53,672 nucleotides of DNA, taken from positions 1 to 53,672 of the forward strand of contig JASMKH010000017.1 in NCBI GenBank assembly GCA_030749435.1. Reading direction: 5' to 3'. The translations under genes and the position numbers were made by a program. Every line of letters starts with the position of its first letter. Position 1 is the stretch's first letter. The notes beneath the pieces are model-generated. The model saw only the letters and a list, made by a program, of their open reading frames with translations, searched no databases and was not told where the DNA came from. Below, piece after piece: positions 16,139-24,959 of the stretch. This DNA comes from Phycisphaerales bacterium (lineage in GTDB: Bacteria > Planctomycetota > Phycisphaerae > Phycisphaerales > SM1A02).

Positions 16139-17076
16139 CGGTCTCACGATCCTCGCTGCTCGGCGGCCTCGCCCTCGAAGTCACATTTGATGCGCCCATC
16201 GGAGGCATGACGTGGTACGGAATCGGAGGTCGGGCCGACACGCTGGTCTCACCGCGTACTGATGAGGCGGTTGTCGAACTCGTGGCCCGGTGCCGTGCGC
16301 AGGATGTCCCAGTGAGGGTCCTCGGCGGCGGGGCGAACCTGCTCGTCGACGACGGCGGCGTCGACGGCATTGTCGTCAGGCTGGACAACGAGCACTTTCA
16401 ACGCGTTCAGTACGAGGCAGAGAGCGCCATCGGCGCCATGAGCGCGGGTGCAGGGGTTGATCTCTTCCGCCTCGTTCAGGACACCAAACGCAGGGGGCTG
16501 TCCGGACTCGAGATGATGGCGGGGATTCCCGGAACACTCGGCGGCGCCATCCGAATGAATGCGGGCGGGGCCTGGGGGCAGATGAGCGACCGGCTCCGGA
16601 CGATCACACATCTCTCCATGGACGGCGTGGTCAAGCACCTGCACGCGGACTCACTCGGGTTCCGGTATCGAGGAAGCGATCTGCCGCCCGGCGTGGTACT
16701 GCAGTGCACGCTCGACCTCAACGAGGATGACCCCATCGCAGTCTCCCAACGGGTCAAGGAGATCTTCCAGCACAAGCGAGCAAGTCAGCCCATGGCCGAT
16801 CAAAGCGCCGGGTGCGCCTTCCGCAATCCGGTCGATCCCACCACCGGCGAGCGAACCTCGGCTGGTGCGATCATCGACGCTGCCGGTCTCAAAGGGCACC
16901 GCATCGGCGGCGCCGCCGTCAGCGACCAGCACGCCAACTTCATCGTCTGTAGTCCTGGCGCAAGCGCCAGCGACGTCAGGCGGTTGATCGACGACATTCG
17001 GACCACCGTCGCAGCGCGGCGGGGCGTCACGCTCGATCCCGAAGTCGTGATCTGGTCGCGTGGGGATGACTCGTGA
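16135..17076 (+). CDS. murB: UDP-N-acetylenolpyruvoylglucosamine reductase
   Basis: 313 aa FAD enzyme that reduces UDP-GlcNAc-enolpyruvate to UDP-MurNAc with NADPH. The FAD-binding half has MTWYGIGGRAD (25-35), VLGGGANLLV (62-71) and GIPGTLGGAIRMNAGG (130-145). The active site includes FRYRGSDL (176-183) and the C-terminal LDPEVV glutamate. The position normally holding the catalytic serine (SAGS..F in many MurBs) is cysteine here: SAGCAFRNP, C227. Cysteine at this place is met in other MurBs, so the enzyme is probably active. Lies between murC and ddl with 4-bp overlaps on both sides. Confidence 0.96.
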   Translation: MTVSRSSLLGGLALEVTFDAPIGGMTWYGIGGRADTLVSPRTDEAVVELVARCRAQDVPVRVLGGGANLLVDDGGVDGIVVRLDNEHFQRVQYEAESAIGAMSAGAGVDLFRLVQDTKRRGLSGLEMMAGIPGTLGGAIRMNAGGAWGQMSDRLRTITHLSMDGVVKHLHADSLGFRYRGSDLPPGVVLQCTLDLNEDDPIAVSQRVKEIFQHKRASQPMADQSAGCAFRNPVDPTTGERTSAGAIIDAAGLKGHRIGGAAVSDQHANFIVCSPGASASDVRRLIDDIRTTVAARRGVTLDPEVVIWSRGDDS

Positions 17077-17999
17077 GCTCGCGTTCGATCGCCGTGCTCA
17101 TGGGCGGCCCCGATGCAGAGCGAGAGGTCAGCCTGGCCTCCGGAGCAGCCGTCGCTGCCGCGCTGTCCGCCTCAGGCTGGCACGTGGCATCGCACGTGAT
17201 CGACCGCCCCACCGCTGGCGACATCGCGGCGATGGAAGGCGACGTCTTCTTTCCGGTGCTGCACGGACCATGGGGTGAGGGCGGCCCGTTACAAGTGCTG
17301 CTCGAGCAGGACGGGCGTCCCTTCGTCGGATCATCGGCGGGTGCTGCAGCGATGTGCATGGACAAGGCCCGGGTCAAACACGCTGCCCGGAAACTCGGCA
17401 TTCGCACCCCCGACTGGGACCTCGTCGGTGTCGACCGCGAACCGCGACTCGACCCACCGGCAGTCGTCAAGCCCAACGATGAGGGCTCCAGCATCGACCT
17501 GCATCAATGCGATACCCGGGATGCGGTGCTGCGGGCCGCCGCAAGTGTCGCAGCACGACGAGGGTCAGCCCTCGTGGAGTCCTGGATCACAGGCCGGGAA
17601 CTGACCGTCGGACTGCTGGCGGGCGAACCGCTTCCGATCGTGGAAATCGTGCCCGCCGATGGGTGCTATGACTACGAGGCCAAATACACCCGCACTGACA
17701 CCCGGTATCGACTCACGCCCCACCTCCCCGGCGAGGCGGCGAGCCGGATGCGCGACGCGGCGGAGTTGCTGTGCACCGCGTTGGGCGTGCGAGACGTCGC
17801 CAGAGTCGACTTCCTGCTTGACGAGGCGGGATGGTGGATGCTGGAGGTCAATACCATGCCCGGGTTCACCCGCCACTCTCTGCTGCCGATGGCCGCCGAC
17901 GCTGCGGGACTCGGGATGCCTGAGGTCTGTCACAGGCTCGCGACGCTGGCCGCTTCGCGGGGATCAACCAGCCCGACTGGGGTTTCACGGGGCGACTGA
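17073..17999 (+). CDS. ddl: D-alanine--D-alanine ligase
   Basis: 308 aa ATP-grasp enzyme joining two D-Ala for the pentapeptide terminus. GTG start at 17073 overlaps the murB stop (GTGA). Motifs: MGGPDAEREVSLASG (10-24), HGPWGEGG (~64), VVKPNDEGSSI (~130), the metal site DFLL...MLEVNTMPGFT (~249-270) and HSLLPMAA. The YEAKY segment (~202) carries the tyrosine/lysine of the omega loop. Length is typical of DdlB. The C-terminal ~12 residues are low-complexity. Confidence 0.96.
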   Translation: MSSRSIAVLMGGPDAEREVSLASGAAVAAALSASGWHVASHVIDRPTAGDIAAMEGDVFFPVLHGPWGEGGPLQVLLEQDGRPFVGSSAGAAAMCMDKARVKHAARKLGIRTPDWDLVGVDREPRLDPPAVVKPNDEGSSIDLHQCDTRDAVLRAAASVAARRGSALVESWITGRELTVGLLAGEPLPIVEIVPADGCYDYEAKYTRTDTRYRLTPHLPGEAASRMRDAAELLCTALGVRDVARVDFLLDEAGWWMLEVNTMPGFTRHSLLPMAADAAGLGMPEVCHRLATLAASRGSTSPTGVSRGD

Positions 18000-18048
18000 C
18001 CGATAGTGCTCTTGCGGCGACGGTGCCGCTGGAGGCTGCAGTGCGCTC

Positions 18049-18918
18049 ATGGCTCGGAAACCCCGCCGTACTCGTCCAACCATCCTGTCGCGAATCTCGC
18101 AGTTCGCTGCCTCAACGGCCCGCGCCCCCAGACATCTGAGCGGCGACACCGGTGCCTGGGCATTGATTCTTGTGTTCTTCGGCGTCCTGGCGATTGTCGC
18201 ACCTCGGCTCCGTGCGGTGGCCGATCGGGCAGCCCCCCCGACCGACGAGATTCGCTTCGTCGCGACGCCCGACTGGGTCGGCGGGTCGTTGATCGAGCAC
18301 CTCGGCCGAGTCGCTTCCAGACAACTGCCGGACGGCCCTCCAACTCAGGGTGATCTCGCAGCCGTTCACGACGCGCTTGATCGTTCCGGCTGGTTCGACC
18401 AGGTCCGCCGCGTCAGGCGTGCCGCCGACGGTGATATCGAAATCGAGGCGAGCTTCCTCTCACCAGTCGCCATCGTCGTCGATGACTACGGCGAGGTCGT
18501 CATCGACGCCTCAGGCCGGCCGCTTCCCGAGGGAACGCGAATGGCAGATGAACCGCACGTCATTCGAATCACGGGCGCGAGAACGAACCGACCGAGCCGC
18601 GCTGCCAGGTCCTGGCAGGGCGACGACGTCGCAGCGGCCCTCCGACTGCATGCACTGCTTCAGGGACGCGACTGGGCCGATCAGGTCCAAGCAATCGATC
18701 TGGCCGACTTCGATCGAACGGGCGGACTCGTGCTCATGACCGATCTGCCCACGAGAATCCGCTGGGGCGCTGCCCCCGGTGAGGAGACGCCGCTCGAGGC
18801 CCTCGCCGACCGGAAGCTCTTTCGCCTCGATTCCGCCTTTCGCAACCATGGCCGCATCGACCAGCATCACACGGGCGAGATCGATCTGACGATGGCCTCG
18901 CACGTCGTGCAGCGGTAG
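18049..18918 (+). CDS. Divergent FtsQ-like single-pass division protein
   Basis: 289 aa. A basic cytoplasmic N-terminus is followed by one TM helix (about 34-52, GAWALILVFFGVLAIVAP) and an extracytoplasmic part. In this, LDRSGWFDQVRRVRRAADGDIEI and VAIVVDDYGEVVIDASGRPLP mimic the POTRA-plus-beta layout of FtsQ/DivIB ('..W..v..v.R..p..i.i.v.E..PvA....'). It follows ddl by 49 nt, the position of ftsQ in dcw clusters. Sequence similarity is weak, so the call relies on layout plus context. The next gene is cardiolipin synthase, not ftsA/ftsZ. Confidence 0.65.
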   Translation: MARKPRRTRPTILSRISQFAASTARAPRHLSGDTGAWALILVFFGVLAIVAPRLRAVADRAAPPTDEIRFVATPDWVGGSLIEHLGRVASRQLPDGPPTQGDLAAVHDALDRSGWFDQVRRVRRAADGDIEIEASFLSPVAIVVDDYGEVVIDASGRPLPEGTRMADEPHVIRITGARTNRPSRAARSWQGDDVAAALRLHALLQGRDWADQVQAIDLADFDRTGGLVLMTDLPTRIRWGAAPGEETPLEALADRKLFRLDSAFRNHGRIDQHHTGEIDLTMASHVVQR

Positions 18919-18993
18919 TCCGCAGCGACTCCAGGCGGCACCTCCGAAGTTCGGTTCACTCACGACTTGCGGAGATGCTCCCGCGACATCACC

Positions 18994-20433
18994 ATGACCG
19001 ACATGCATACGGCCGAGGCCACACTGGTGTTGATCGCGCACATCGGCCTGGTGATCTGGCTCGTCACCGTCCTGCTGCTCCGGCATCAGGGCACGAGCGA
19101 TGCCCGCCTCGCCTGGATCGTGTTCATCGTCCTTGCTCCGTTCGTCGGCGCGCTGGCCTATCTGTTCCTCGGCGGCTCCCGTTTCGCGGGAAGACGGCGG
19201 CGGATCCACGCCCGGGTCCATGCCGAGTGTGCCGAGGGACGATCCGCCCTCGTAGATCTTGCCGACACTCACGCCGACATCCCATCTCCCTATGACCGCA
19301 TTTTCTCGCTCGCAGGCGCCCTGTCGGAAACGGACGTGTGCGGCGGAAACGCGCTGGAACTGTGCGGCACGCCAGAGATGTTCCCGGAGATGCTCGAACG
19401 CGATGTGAATGCCGCGGAGTCATCGGTCCACGTGTTGACGTACATCTACCTCGACGATGAAACCGGTCGACAGGTCGGCGACGCCCTCTCCCGAGCCGCC
19501 GAACGCGGAGTCGTGGTGCGGTTGATGGTCGACTCGGTCGGCTCCCGGTCCTTTCTCAGTTCGAGCCTTCGTGAGAACATGGAGTCGCGTGGCGTTCACG
19601 TCGTCGAAATGCTTCCGGCACGTCTGCTCCGGCTCGCGCTGGCGCGACTGGATATCCGGAATCACCGCAAAATCGCAGTCATTGACGGCACCGTGGGGTG
19701 GGTCGGAAGCAGAAACATGGCGTCACCTGCCTTTGCGCCCAAGGCGAAGTATGCGCCCTGGGTAGACTGCATGGCGCGAGTCATGGGGCCAGCGGTGTTC
19801 GACCTGGAGGCGCTCTTCATTGAAGATTGGCGAGTCAACACCGATCAGCAATTGACGCACCCCCTCCCCACGCCCGCGCGCGGGGATGCATGCTGCCAGG
19901 TAGTCGGTACCGGGCCGAACTTCAACAATGAAGCGCTCACTCACGTCCTGCAGGCGTGCTTCTACGCCGCTCGTGACGATCTCGTGCTGACAACACCCTA
20001 CTACGTGCCCGACGCGGCCACGGAGGCCGCGCTTCGCGGCGCTGCGCTTCGGGGCGTCAAGACGACGCTGATCGTGCCCGCCCGGAATGACTCCCACCTC
20101 ATCTCGCTTGCCAGCCGAAGTCACTATGCGCGGCTCATCCGCGCCGGCGTTGAGATTCAGGAGTTCGAGGCGGGGCTCCTGCACGCCAAGACGATGACCG
20201 TTGACCACAGCCTCTTCATGATCGGCTCGGCCAACCTGGATCGACGAAGCCTGGAATTGAACTTCGAAGTGAGCCTGCTGGGGTGGTGCCCCGACTTCGC
20301 CAGCCAACTCCGGTTCCTGCAGATGAGTTACGTGACCAGATCTCGTCCAGTCGACACGTCCAGATGGCTCAACCAGCGAGCCCCCAGCCGGCTCGTGCAC
20401 AACCTCGCCGGGCTCCTGAGTCCGTTGCTCTAG
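18994..20433 (+). CDS. cls: Cardiolipin synthase (phospholipase D superfamily)
   Basis: 479 aa from the ATG at 18994 (an in-frame TTG at 18967 is less likely). Two N-terminal membrane helices (about 8-30 and 38-60) precede a linker and two PLD catalytic motifs: NHRKIAVIDGTVGWVGSRN and LHAKTMTVDHSLFMIGSANL (HxKxxxxD each), which form one active site. It condenses two phosphatidylglycerols, or PG with PE, into cardiolipin at the inner membrane. Domain order and length match bacterial ClsA. Fate of the upstream FtsQ-like transcript is unknown; the gap is 75 nt with no clear promoter. Confidence 0.94.
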   Translation: MTDMHTAEATLVLIAHIGLVIWLVTVLLLRHQGTSDARLAWIVFIVLAPFVGALAYLFLGGSRFAGRRRRIHARVHAECAEGRSALVDLADTHADIPSPYDRIFSLAGALSETDVCGGNALELCGTPEMFPEMLERDVNAAESSVHVLTYIYLDDETGRQVGDALSRAAERGVVVRLMVDSVGSRSFLSSSLRENMESRGVHVVEMLPARLLRLALARLDIRNHRKIAVIDGTVGWVGSRNMASPAFAPKAKYAPWVDCMARVMGPAVFDLEALFIEDWRVNTDQQLTHPLPTPARGDACCQVVGTGPNFNNEALTHVLQACFYAARDDLVLTTPYYVPDAATEAALRGAALRGVKTTLIVPARNDSHLISLASRSHYARLIRAGVEIQEFEAGLLHAKTMTVDHSLFMIGSANLDRRSLELNFEVSLLGWCPDFASQLRFLQMSYVTRSRPVDTSRWLNQRAPSRLVHNLAGLLSPLL

Positions 20434-20474
20434 GGACCCGCCAGTCCCAACCCGAGGCGAGTCACCCACAGGGC

Positions 20475-20504
20475 AATTGCTCAGGCAATTCCCGAAAAAC
20501 GGGA
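20475..20504. other. Two adjacent short hairpins after cls
   Basis: AATTGC-TCAG-GCAATT (20475-20490) and TCCCG-AAAAA-CGGGA (20490-20504) are perfect inverted repeats side by side, 42 nt after the cls stop. No T-tract follows on either strand, so they are not a standard terminator; they may stabilise the mRNA end or be remnants of a repeat. Confidence 0.4.
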
Positions 20505-20630
20505 TCCTCAACCCCAGTTTGAGCGCATGACCCCTTGGAGACCCCGGTGGCCCACGCTATGGTATGGGGGCTCTATCTGACTGCCAACCAATGGGTTGCA
20601 GCGGAGTTCGGGCTGAGGGAAGCGAGAGAC

Positions 20631-21353
20631 GTGATCCATCCACACCATGTTTTCGGGTACTCCGCAGTTCTTGCCATGGCTCAGGCCGCGGTCGCCGGCG
20701 GCGTTGGGCTCACCATTGAGATGGATGGCAGCGATGTCGATCTGACGGCCGGAGCCCTCCCCAGCATGTTTGCCGAGGCTGGCCCGTACATCACCGACAC
20801 CGACCTCGAATCGCTCAACGACATGCTGGTGGCGGACGGCATTCAAACCGAGCAGCGATTGACGCTGCTCGCAGCCGAGACCGCTCGGGGGTTGACGCTC
20901 ATCTCCCTCTTTGATGGCGACAATGGCGTCGATGACGGCGTCGCGCCGGTATCGGTCCTCGGGGTCAGCCTGACCTGGAGTGGAAATGAGGACACCAGCC
21001 TGGTCAACCTCAACGCCGGAGGCAGTTGGGGCGTGTCCCCAGCCGGAGATGACCTCATGGTGGGCAGCGGTGCCTTTCAGTGGCAACAAGGGCTGAGTTA
21101 CGAGGCACTGGCCCTGGCCAGCATGCTCGACCTGCAGATGGCGTCGTTGCAGTTGATCGATCTGGGACTCTTCGAAGTGGACTTCGTGCAACTGATTTCG
21201 TTCGGGGGATCCGGCGCATGGGAAACTGTCGAGACGGTCGAGTTCCCCGACGACCACGTACTCGACATGGGCGTCGTAGCATTCGTCCCCGCCCCGGGAG
21301 CGGCCCTGCTCTCGATACTCGCGCTCGGCGCGACGGGGCGACGCCGACGCTGA
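20631..21353 (+). CDS. Secreted protein with PEP-CTERM-like tail
   Basis: 240 aa if started at the GTG at 20631. That start gives a short polar N-terminus followed by a signal-like helix (VFGYSAVLAMAQAAVAGG) and has GAGGGA upstream; the frame is open further 5' to an ATG at 20535. The body is a beta-rich acidic domain without recognised motifs. The C-terminus, VPAPGAALLSILALGATG followed by RRRR, has the three parts of a PEP-CTERM-like sorting signal: P-x-P motif, hydrophobic helix and Arg cluster. Such tails are processed by an exosortase-type enzyme during surface display in polysaccharide-producing bacteria; no exosortase is in the window. Function unknown. Confidence 0.7.
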   Translation: MIHPHHVFGYSAVLAMAQAAVAGGVGLTIEMDGSDVDLTAGALPSMFAEAGPYITDTDLESLNDMLVADGIQTEQRLTLLAAETARGLTLISLFDGDNGVDDGVAPVSVLGVSLTWSGNEDTSLVNLNAGGSWGVSPAGDDLMVGSGAFQWQQGLSYEALALASMLDLQMASLQLIDLGLFEVDFVQLISFGGSGAWETVETVEFPDDHVLDMGVVAFVPAPGAALLSILALGATGRRRR

Positions 21354-21434
21354 GCGCACCGGCGACGCTGGCATCGCATGCGAGCCGGATCGCACTCTGA
21401 ATCGATCAGACAGGTTGCCGGGCGTTCGGTCGCA

Positions 21435-22907
21435 TCAGCACGGACCCCACGCCGCAATCACCGCCAGCAGATCGTCGACGCCCACGACGCCATCTCCGTT
21501 GACATCAGCAGGCGAGGGCTCCGTAGAACCCCAGTCGCTCAGTACGCCGAGGACATCGTCGACGCTGACATCGCCGGACCCATCGATGTCGGCTGGACAG
21601 CCGCTGAGATCGCACCCGTTGGAGTCGTCACACGTCTCACCGGCAGGTCCCCAGACACCTCCGAAACTGGCGCAGTCGGCCTCCTCGATGGCGTCGAAGC
21701 AGTCTCCACCATCGCCGGTGCAGCACCAACTGGTCGGTGCGGGACAGTCCTCCGCATCGCACAGTGATCCGTCTCCCCGGAACGTGCCACCGGCAGCGGC
21801 GCAGCCCTCCGGCGTCTGCGCATCGATGCAACTGCCGTCCAGCAGGCAGCAGGCACCCTCGGGGAAGCAGACGAAGGTGCTGCAGGACTCCCCGAAGTTC
21901 CAGATGCCTCCGAATGCGGCGCACACCTCGGCCTCGGAGTCGACACAGTCGCCAGAGTCCTCAAGGCAGCACGCCCCCTGCGGTTGCGGGCAGGACGTCG
22001 AGTCGCAATCGCTTCCGTCGCCCTCATAGGTGCCGCCGTCGATGAGGCATGCGTCCTCGGTATTGAGTTCGCATGATCCGTCGCCCATGCAGCAGGCACC
22101 GCTACCCGGGTTGCACCCGTACGGAGTGTAGGTCGATCGAAGCACCCAGTCTCCACTGGGCGTGCACAGACTCGGCAACTGCTGAAATGTCTTCCATCCC
22201 TCGCCGCAGACACAGAAGGAACCAGTCACCATGTCGATCCAGTTGCCCGCAGGAGACGCGAGTCCACTGACGTCGGTCGTTGGAAAGGCATTGGCCGAGG
22301 TTGGCGGAGATGAAATGCATGGGTTTCCCGGCTGGTTGTGCGCGATGACTCGAAAGGCCACGGTGTAGGCGTGCGTTCCGTTGTCGCTGATGTAGATCTG
22401 CTCGGGATCCTCGGGATCAATCATGAACTGGATAATCGTGCCCGAGGTTCCAGGTGGCATCGTGAGATGCGGCAGGATGAGATCGTCCGAGGCGAAGTCG
22501 GCCAGTTTCACGCCGTTCGTGGGTGTGCCCTCCCAGATTTCGACGCCCCACTGCGTCGTCGTCGCCTGCGTCGCATTCGATGTTGCGAACAGGATTTCAG
22601 CGGAGTCGAACTTGAGTGGAAATCGATCGACCGGAAGCGTCCACGAGGCCCCGGCAGCCTCCCCTTGAGCAAAGCCCGCCTGCAACACATACTGGCCAGC
22701 GCCGAAATCCGAATCGGTATGAGTGGCGATCTCCGGTGGACAGGCGCCGCGGAGTTCGGTCACCGTGGACGTCCCCTTGGACGGCGATACGACGACTCGC
22801 AGGACGTCGATCCGGCCGGGCTGCACCTCGGAGGTCTCCGCCGCATCAAAGGCCATCATGGCCCCGACGGACAGCACGCATGCCAAACTTCGTGCCCAGA
22901 TATGCAT
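21435..22907 (-). CDS. Secreted protein with four Cys-rich GACC repeats and dockerin-like tail
   Basis: 490 aa from the ATG at 22907 (GAGGAG 9 nt upstream). A signal peptide (WARSLACVLSVGAMMAFDAAE) leads a ~270-residue beta-rich domain of unknown function. Four repeats of about 38 residues follow (about 272-425), each with six cysteines in the pattern GxCC-x(4-6)-C-x(7-8)-C-x(3)-GG...C-x(4-5)-C; examples are GACCMGDGSCELN and GACCLLDGSCIDA. The C-terminus has two EF-hand-like loops, DIDGSGDVSVDD and DVNGDGVVGVDD, each ending in an xxWG helix, as in type I dockerin modules. Probably an extracellular, calcium-stabilised surface protein. Downstream of the MFS gene by 56 nt. Confidence 0.82.
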   Translation of the reverse strand: MHIWARSLACVLSVGAMMAFDAAETSEVQPGRIDVLRVVVSPSKGTSTVTELRGACPPEIATHTDSDFGAGQYVLQAGFAQGEAAGASWTLPVDRFPLKFDSAEILFATSNATQATTTQWGVEIWEGTPTNGVKLADFASDDLILPHLTMPPGTSGTIIQFMIDPEDPEQIYISDNGTHAYTVAFRVIAHNQPGNPCISSPPTSANAFPTTDVSGLASPAGNWIDMVTGSFCVCGEGWKTFQQLPSLCTPSGDWVLRSTYTPYGCNPGSGACCMGDGSCELNTEDACLIDGGTYEGDGSDCDSTSCPQPQGACCLEDSGDCVDSEAEVCAAFGGIWNFGESCSTFVCFPEGACCLLDGSCIDAQTPEGCAAAGGTFRGDGSLCDAEDCPAPTSWCCTGDGGDCFDAIEEADCASFGGVWGPAGETCDDSNGCDLSGCPADIDGSGDVSVDDVLGVLSDWGSTEPSPADVNGDGVVGVDDLLAVIAAWGPC

Positions 22908-22963
22908 CGACAACACTCCTCGCCCGCACCCGCATCCCCAGTATGCCATACGGGCGGACCAAG

Positions 22964-24268
22964 TCAATCATCCGCTTGGGGAAGGTCTCGCAGCATCAGG
23001 AGAAGCACAATGGACAGGATCAGACCCCCCGGGAGGATCAGGAACGCCGACTGGAAGTCTCCCCGTGAGTACAGGCCCTCCGCCGCATGGTCGGACCCCC
23101 CATCCAGAATCAGGCCCACGACCCACTGGCCGACGCCAGCGAGGAGCATCTGGAAGAAGTTGATGAACGTGATCGCGGCACCCCGCGCATGATGAGGATT
23201 CAGATCCATGGCCAGCGGAAATGCAATCACAATGGAGCCCAGCCCAAACCCGATGACGAAGAGGAGTGGGAAACAGGCCCACGCCGCGGAAGCGGGCACA
23301 AGCAGGACGCCTGCAGTTCCGAGCAGTCCAATGACTGCGCCGACCAGCAGCATGACCCGCCGTCTCCCCGTTCGGTCCGACAGCCAGCCGAGGAGCGGCG
23401 CGGCGATGCCGAACCCTGCGAACATCATCGCGTCAGCGTTCGCCGACTGGGCGGTTCCGAGCCCGATGCCCTCTGTGAGATACCGGTCGCCCCACATGGC
23501 AGCGAAGACACCGACAGGCAGGTACATCAGACCTGCGATGACCGAGAGCATCCACGTGTTCCGGTTTCGGAGGACGCACCAGAGCCCACAGAACACGCTG
23601 CTTCCGTGCGCAGCGCGAGAGGCGGACACACGGGTCTCCAACCATGCCGGACGACGAGGAACGACGAACCAGATTCCGATGCCGATGAGTCCGCCGAGAA
23701 TCGCGAATCCCCACGCGGCATTCCGCCATCCAAACGCACCGTCGACCCACACCAGCACGGTCTCACCCGCGATGGCGCCAGCCATCCCGAGTGCTGCGGT
23801 GATGCCGGCAAGCAACGCGATCCGGGTCGCCGGGAACCAGACGCTCGCCACGTAGATCGTGCCTACGTAGGCAACGGACGATCCGAGTCCTGCAAGAAAC
23901 CGACCGCCGCCGAGCACCTCGACTGATCCCGCCATGGCAAAGACGGCAGCGCCAGTTCCTGCGGTCAGACAAGCCACCGCCAGTGGCCGTCGGCTCCCGA
24001 CTGCGTCGAGCAGAACCCCCACGAGCAACTGCATCGGCGCGTACGCGTAGTAGTACAAGCCCATGGCGAATCCGAATGCGGCCGCCGTCACCGCAAAATC
24101 AGTCTGAATCGTCTCCTCGGCGACGCTCGGCGACACTCGCAGCATGAACTCGTACAGAAAGAAGAAGGCCGGAAGGGACCAATACAACCAAGCCCGCCTC
24201 CGCCCTGCCGGGTAGGCACATCCAGCGTCCTTCGACTCCGACTGCAAACCTGTCTGCACCCCTGCCAT
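22964..24268 (-). CDS. MFS transporter, substrate unknown
   Basis: 434 aa from the ATG at 24268, chosen because a TACCAT -10-like element sits 7 nt upstream; the frame extends to 24403 without support. About 12 hydrophobic helices. The loop 2-3 motif is VGVLLDAVGSRRPL (G-x3-D-x2-G-x-R-R) and the loop 8-9 motif is LLGWLSDRTGRRRV, both hallmarks of the major facilitator superfamily. It opens with SLPAFFFLYEFMLRVSPSV, like organophosphate/sugar-acid type MFS members, but no substrate can be assigned. Divergent from the ferredoxin-like gene; upstream of the GACC-repeat protein on the same strand. Confidence 0.9.
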   Translation of the reverse strand: MAGVQTGLQSESKDAGCAYPAGRRRAWLYWSLPAFFFLYEFMLRVSPSVAEETIQTDFAVTAAAFGFAMGLYYYAYAPMQLLVGVLLDAVGSRRPLAVACLTAGTGAAVFAMAGSVEVLGGGRFLAGLGSSVAYVGTIYVASVWFPATRIALLAGITAALGMAGAIAGETVLVWVDGAFGWRNAAWGFAILGGLIGIGIWFVVPRRPAWLETRVSASRAAHGSSVFCGLWCVLRNRNTWMLSVIAGLMYLPVGVFAAMWGDRYLTEGIGLGTAQSANADAMMFAGFGIAAPLLGWLSDRTGRRRVMLLVGAVIGLLGTAGVLLVPASAAWACFPLLFVIGFGLGSIVIAFPLAMDLNPHHARGAAITFINFFQMLLAGVGQWVVGLILDGGSDHAAEGLYSRGDFQSAFLILPGGLILSIVLLLMLRDLPQADD

Positions 24269-24281
24269 TGCCGCGATGGTA
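24269..24281 (-). promoter_or_regulatory. -10-like element, leaderless type
   Basis: Minus-strand TACCAT (24281-24276) ends 7 nt before the ATG of the MFS transporter gene. Confidence 0.5.
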
Positions 24282-24325
24282 CCGCTCCGGTCGGTCCCCC
24301 TCTGTGGAAACCCAACCACCCGCGA

Positions 24326-24337
24326 TACTATGCAGCC
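24326..24337 (+). promoter_or_regulatory. -10-like element, leaderless type
   Basis: TACTAT (24326-24331) ends 6 nt before the ATG at 24338 and supports that start over the in-frame ATG at 24356. Confidence 0.45.
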
Positions 24338-24943
24338 ATGCCGAAAGAGCCGGACATGACCCGCCGCGACTTTTTTCGTGGCAAAATCTTCCGACCGATT
24401 CAAGAAGCCGCCCGGCGCGGCGCGGCAGCAGGAAACGCCGTCGCCAGGCGGGACCTCTCACTGTCCCTGCTCCAACGGCCCCCGGGGGCCGTCGCCGAAG
24501 GGCAATTCCTGGCCTCATGTACCCGATGCGGCGACTGCGTGACCGCGTGCCCACCCCGCGCCATCCGCTGGGCGCCCCCCGAAGCGGGAGAGAAACGAGC
24601 CGGCACGCCGTACATCGATGCCATTCGGCAGCCGTGCGTCATGTGCACCGACACGCCCTGCATCGCCGCGTGCAAGCCCGGCGTTCTGCGGGCCGAGTTG
24701 CCGCCGACTATGGCGACCGCCCGAATCGACGCGATCGCCTGCCTCGCCTGGCGTGGCCAACCATGCCGGCTCTGTGTCGACCAGTGTCCGGTTGAGGGTG
24801 CCATCAGCGTCGACAGCGAACAGCGGCCAATCATCGACCCGGCACGGTGCACCGGATGCGGTGTCTGTGTTCAGGTGTGTCCCGCGCCGCGAAACGCCGT
24901 CGACCACCGGCCCCTGGCCAGCAGACCGTTCTGGCACGGATAG
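24338..24943 (+). CDS. NapF/NapG-type ferredoxin with four [4Fe-4S] sites
   Basis: 201 aa (195 aa if started at the ATG at 24356). Sixteen cysteines fall into four clusters: C61/64/67/71, C100/103/108/112, C135/143/146/150 and C171/174/177/181. The first and last are classic CxxCxxCxxxCP, while the middle two have the spaced forms seen in NapF/NapG/MauM proteins. The N-terminus MTRRDFFRG has a twin-arginine-like pair, but no hydrophobic signal helix follows, so a cytoplasmic NapF-like location is more likely than export. NapF helps mature periplasmic nitrate reductase; no napA, napB or other redox partner is nearby. Confidence 0.88.
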   Translation: MPKEPDMTRRDFFRGKIFRPIQEAARRGAAAGNAVARRDLSLSLLQRPPGAVAEGQFLASCTRCGDCVTACPPRAIRWAPPEAGEKRAGTPYIDAIRQPCVMCTDTPCIAACKPGVLRAELPPTMATARIDAIACLAWRGQPCRLCVDQCPVEGAISVDSEQRPIIDPARCTGCGVCVQVCPAPRNAVDHRPLASRPFWHG

Positions 24944-24959
24944 CCAACCGCGATGCCCC

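Noticed and set aside
20475-20504. Intrinsic terminator after cls
   Set aside because: Two perfect hairpins but no T-run on either strand.
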